This document shows, piece by piece, positions 44,041 to 44,138 of a DNA stretch of 44,138 bases (position 1 is its first letter; every line of letters starts with the position of its first letter). The notes beneath the pieces are model-generated. The model did not search any database. It was not told the DNA's origin and worked only from the letters and a program-made list of their open reading frames with translations. Origin of the DNA: Betaproteobacteria bacterium (GTDB lineage: Bacteria; Pseudomonadota; Gammaproteobacteria; Burkholderiales; SG8-41); NCBI GenBank assembly GCA_021732605.1, contig JAKFUS010000048.1:1-44138 (forward strand), given 5' to 3'. The translations under genes were made by a program, and so were the position numbers.

Positions 44041-44138
44041 TCAGGAGCGGTATAGCTGCTCTGCCCGCTTCAGGAAGGCATCCATCATGGTGCCGGCGAT
44101 GTAACCGAACACGGGCCCCAGCAGTTTCTCCAGCAGGA
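44041..44138 (-). CDS. ratA: RatA/Coq10-like START-domain protein (C-terminal end only)
   Basis: Only the last 31 codons are in the window (KLLGPVFGYIAGTMMDAFLK, then RAEQLYRS). The GPVF-IA-DAF-KRAE pattern is the typical C-terminal helix of the RatA/Coq10 family, which in E. coli was described as a toxin blocking 70S ribosome association and elsewhere as a ubiquinone-binding protein. The position next to rnfH supports the call. Confidence 0.85.
   Translation of the reverse strand, partial: LLEKLLGPVFGYIAGTMMDAFLKRAEQLYRS

Overview
The window reads as chromosomal DNA of a betaproteobacterium, probably of the Burkholderiales or a close order. The reasons are the guaB-guaA, DUF4124, rnfH, ratA cluster, ygfZ followed by a DUF4936 gene, a GTP-dependent PEP carboxykinase, two Bug-type (TctC) periplasmic receptors and the moderately high GC content. 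No rRNA or tRNA gene, CRISPR array, complete insertion sequence or prophage was recognised.

Layout. 1-5.2 kb (all minus): start of a type I secretion ABC transporter, a vapBC toxin-antitoxin pair, a HbpS/GlcG-like exported protein, a Bug receptor and a small outer-membrane barrel protein with a clear terminator. 5.3-8.4 kb (plus): cbpA-cbpM chaperone pair and an SOS-controlled umuDC operon behind a full-consensus LexA box. 8.5-12.7 kb (minus): a lysine-rich micro-protein between two terminators, pckG, an MFS transporter and a YfcG-like glutathione transferase. 12.8-20.7 kb: a second MFS transporter, a divergent Bug-like protein, ygfX, ygfZ, DUF4936, a folded inverted-repeat element, an NRDE-motif protein, a GNAT, an SDR reductase, an L,D-transpeptidase, tadA and yffB.

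20.8-38.9 kb is the most distinctive part. Two closely related Crp/Fnr regulators stand at its two ends. Between them lie a very large cyclic beta-1,2-glucan synthase gene on the plus strand and, converging on it with overlapping 3' ends, a tight minus-strand run: a small uncharacterised protein, a double-domain KaiC-like ATPase without KaiA or KaiB, a GGDEF-EAL c-di-GMP enzyme, phosphoketolase and a histidine phosphatase. I infer a stress or metabolic-state island in which a KaiC-type ATPase and c-di-GMP signalling are co-expressed with an acetyl-phosphate-forming enzyme, next to envelope glucan synthesis. This joint function is inference; the gene order is seen directly.

39.3-44.1 kb: five copies of a 108-bp tandem repeat touching the 3' end of guaA, then guaA and guaB, a DUF4124 protein, a small inverted-repeat element between convergent stop codons, rnfH and the end of ratA.

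Several non-coding structures deserve attention: the 279-bp two-armed element at 16841-17119, the 151-bp element at 43620-43770, the 108-bp repeats, a triplicated 14-bp start region of cbpA and a pentanucleotide repeat upstream of the KaiC operon. Start codons were set from ribosome-binding sites, family length and overlaps; those marked uncertain could not be settled by eye.
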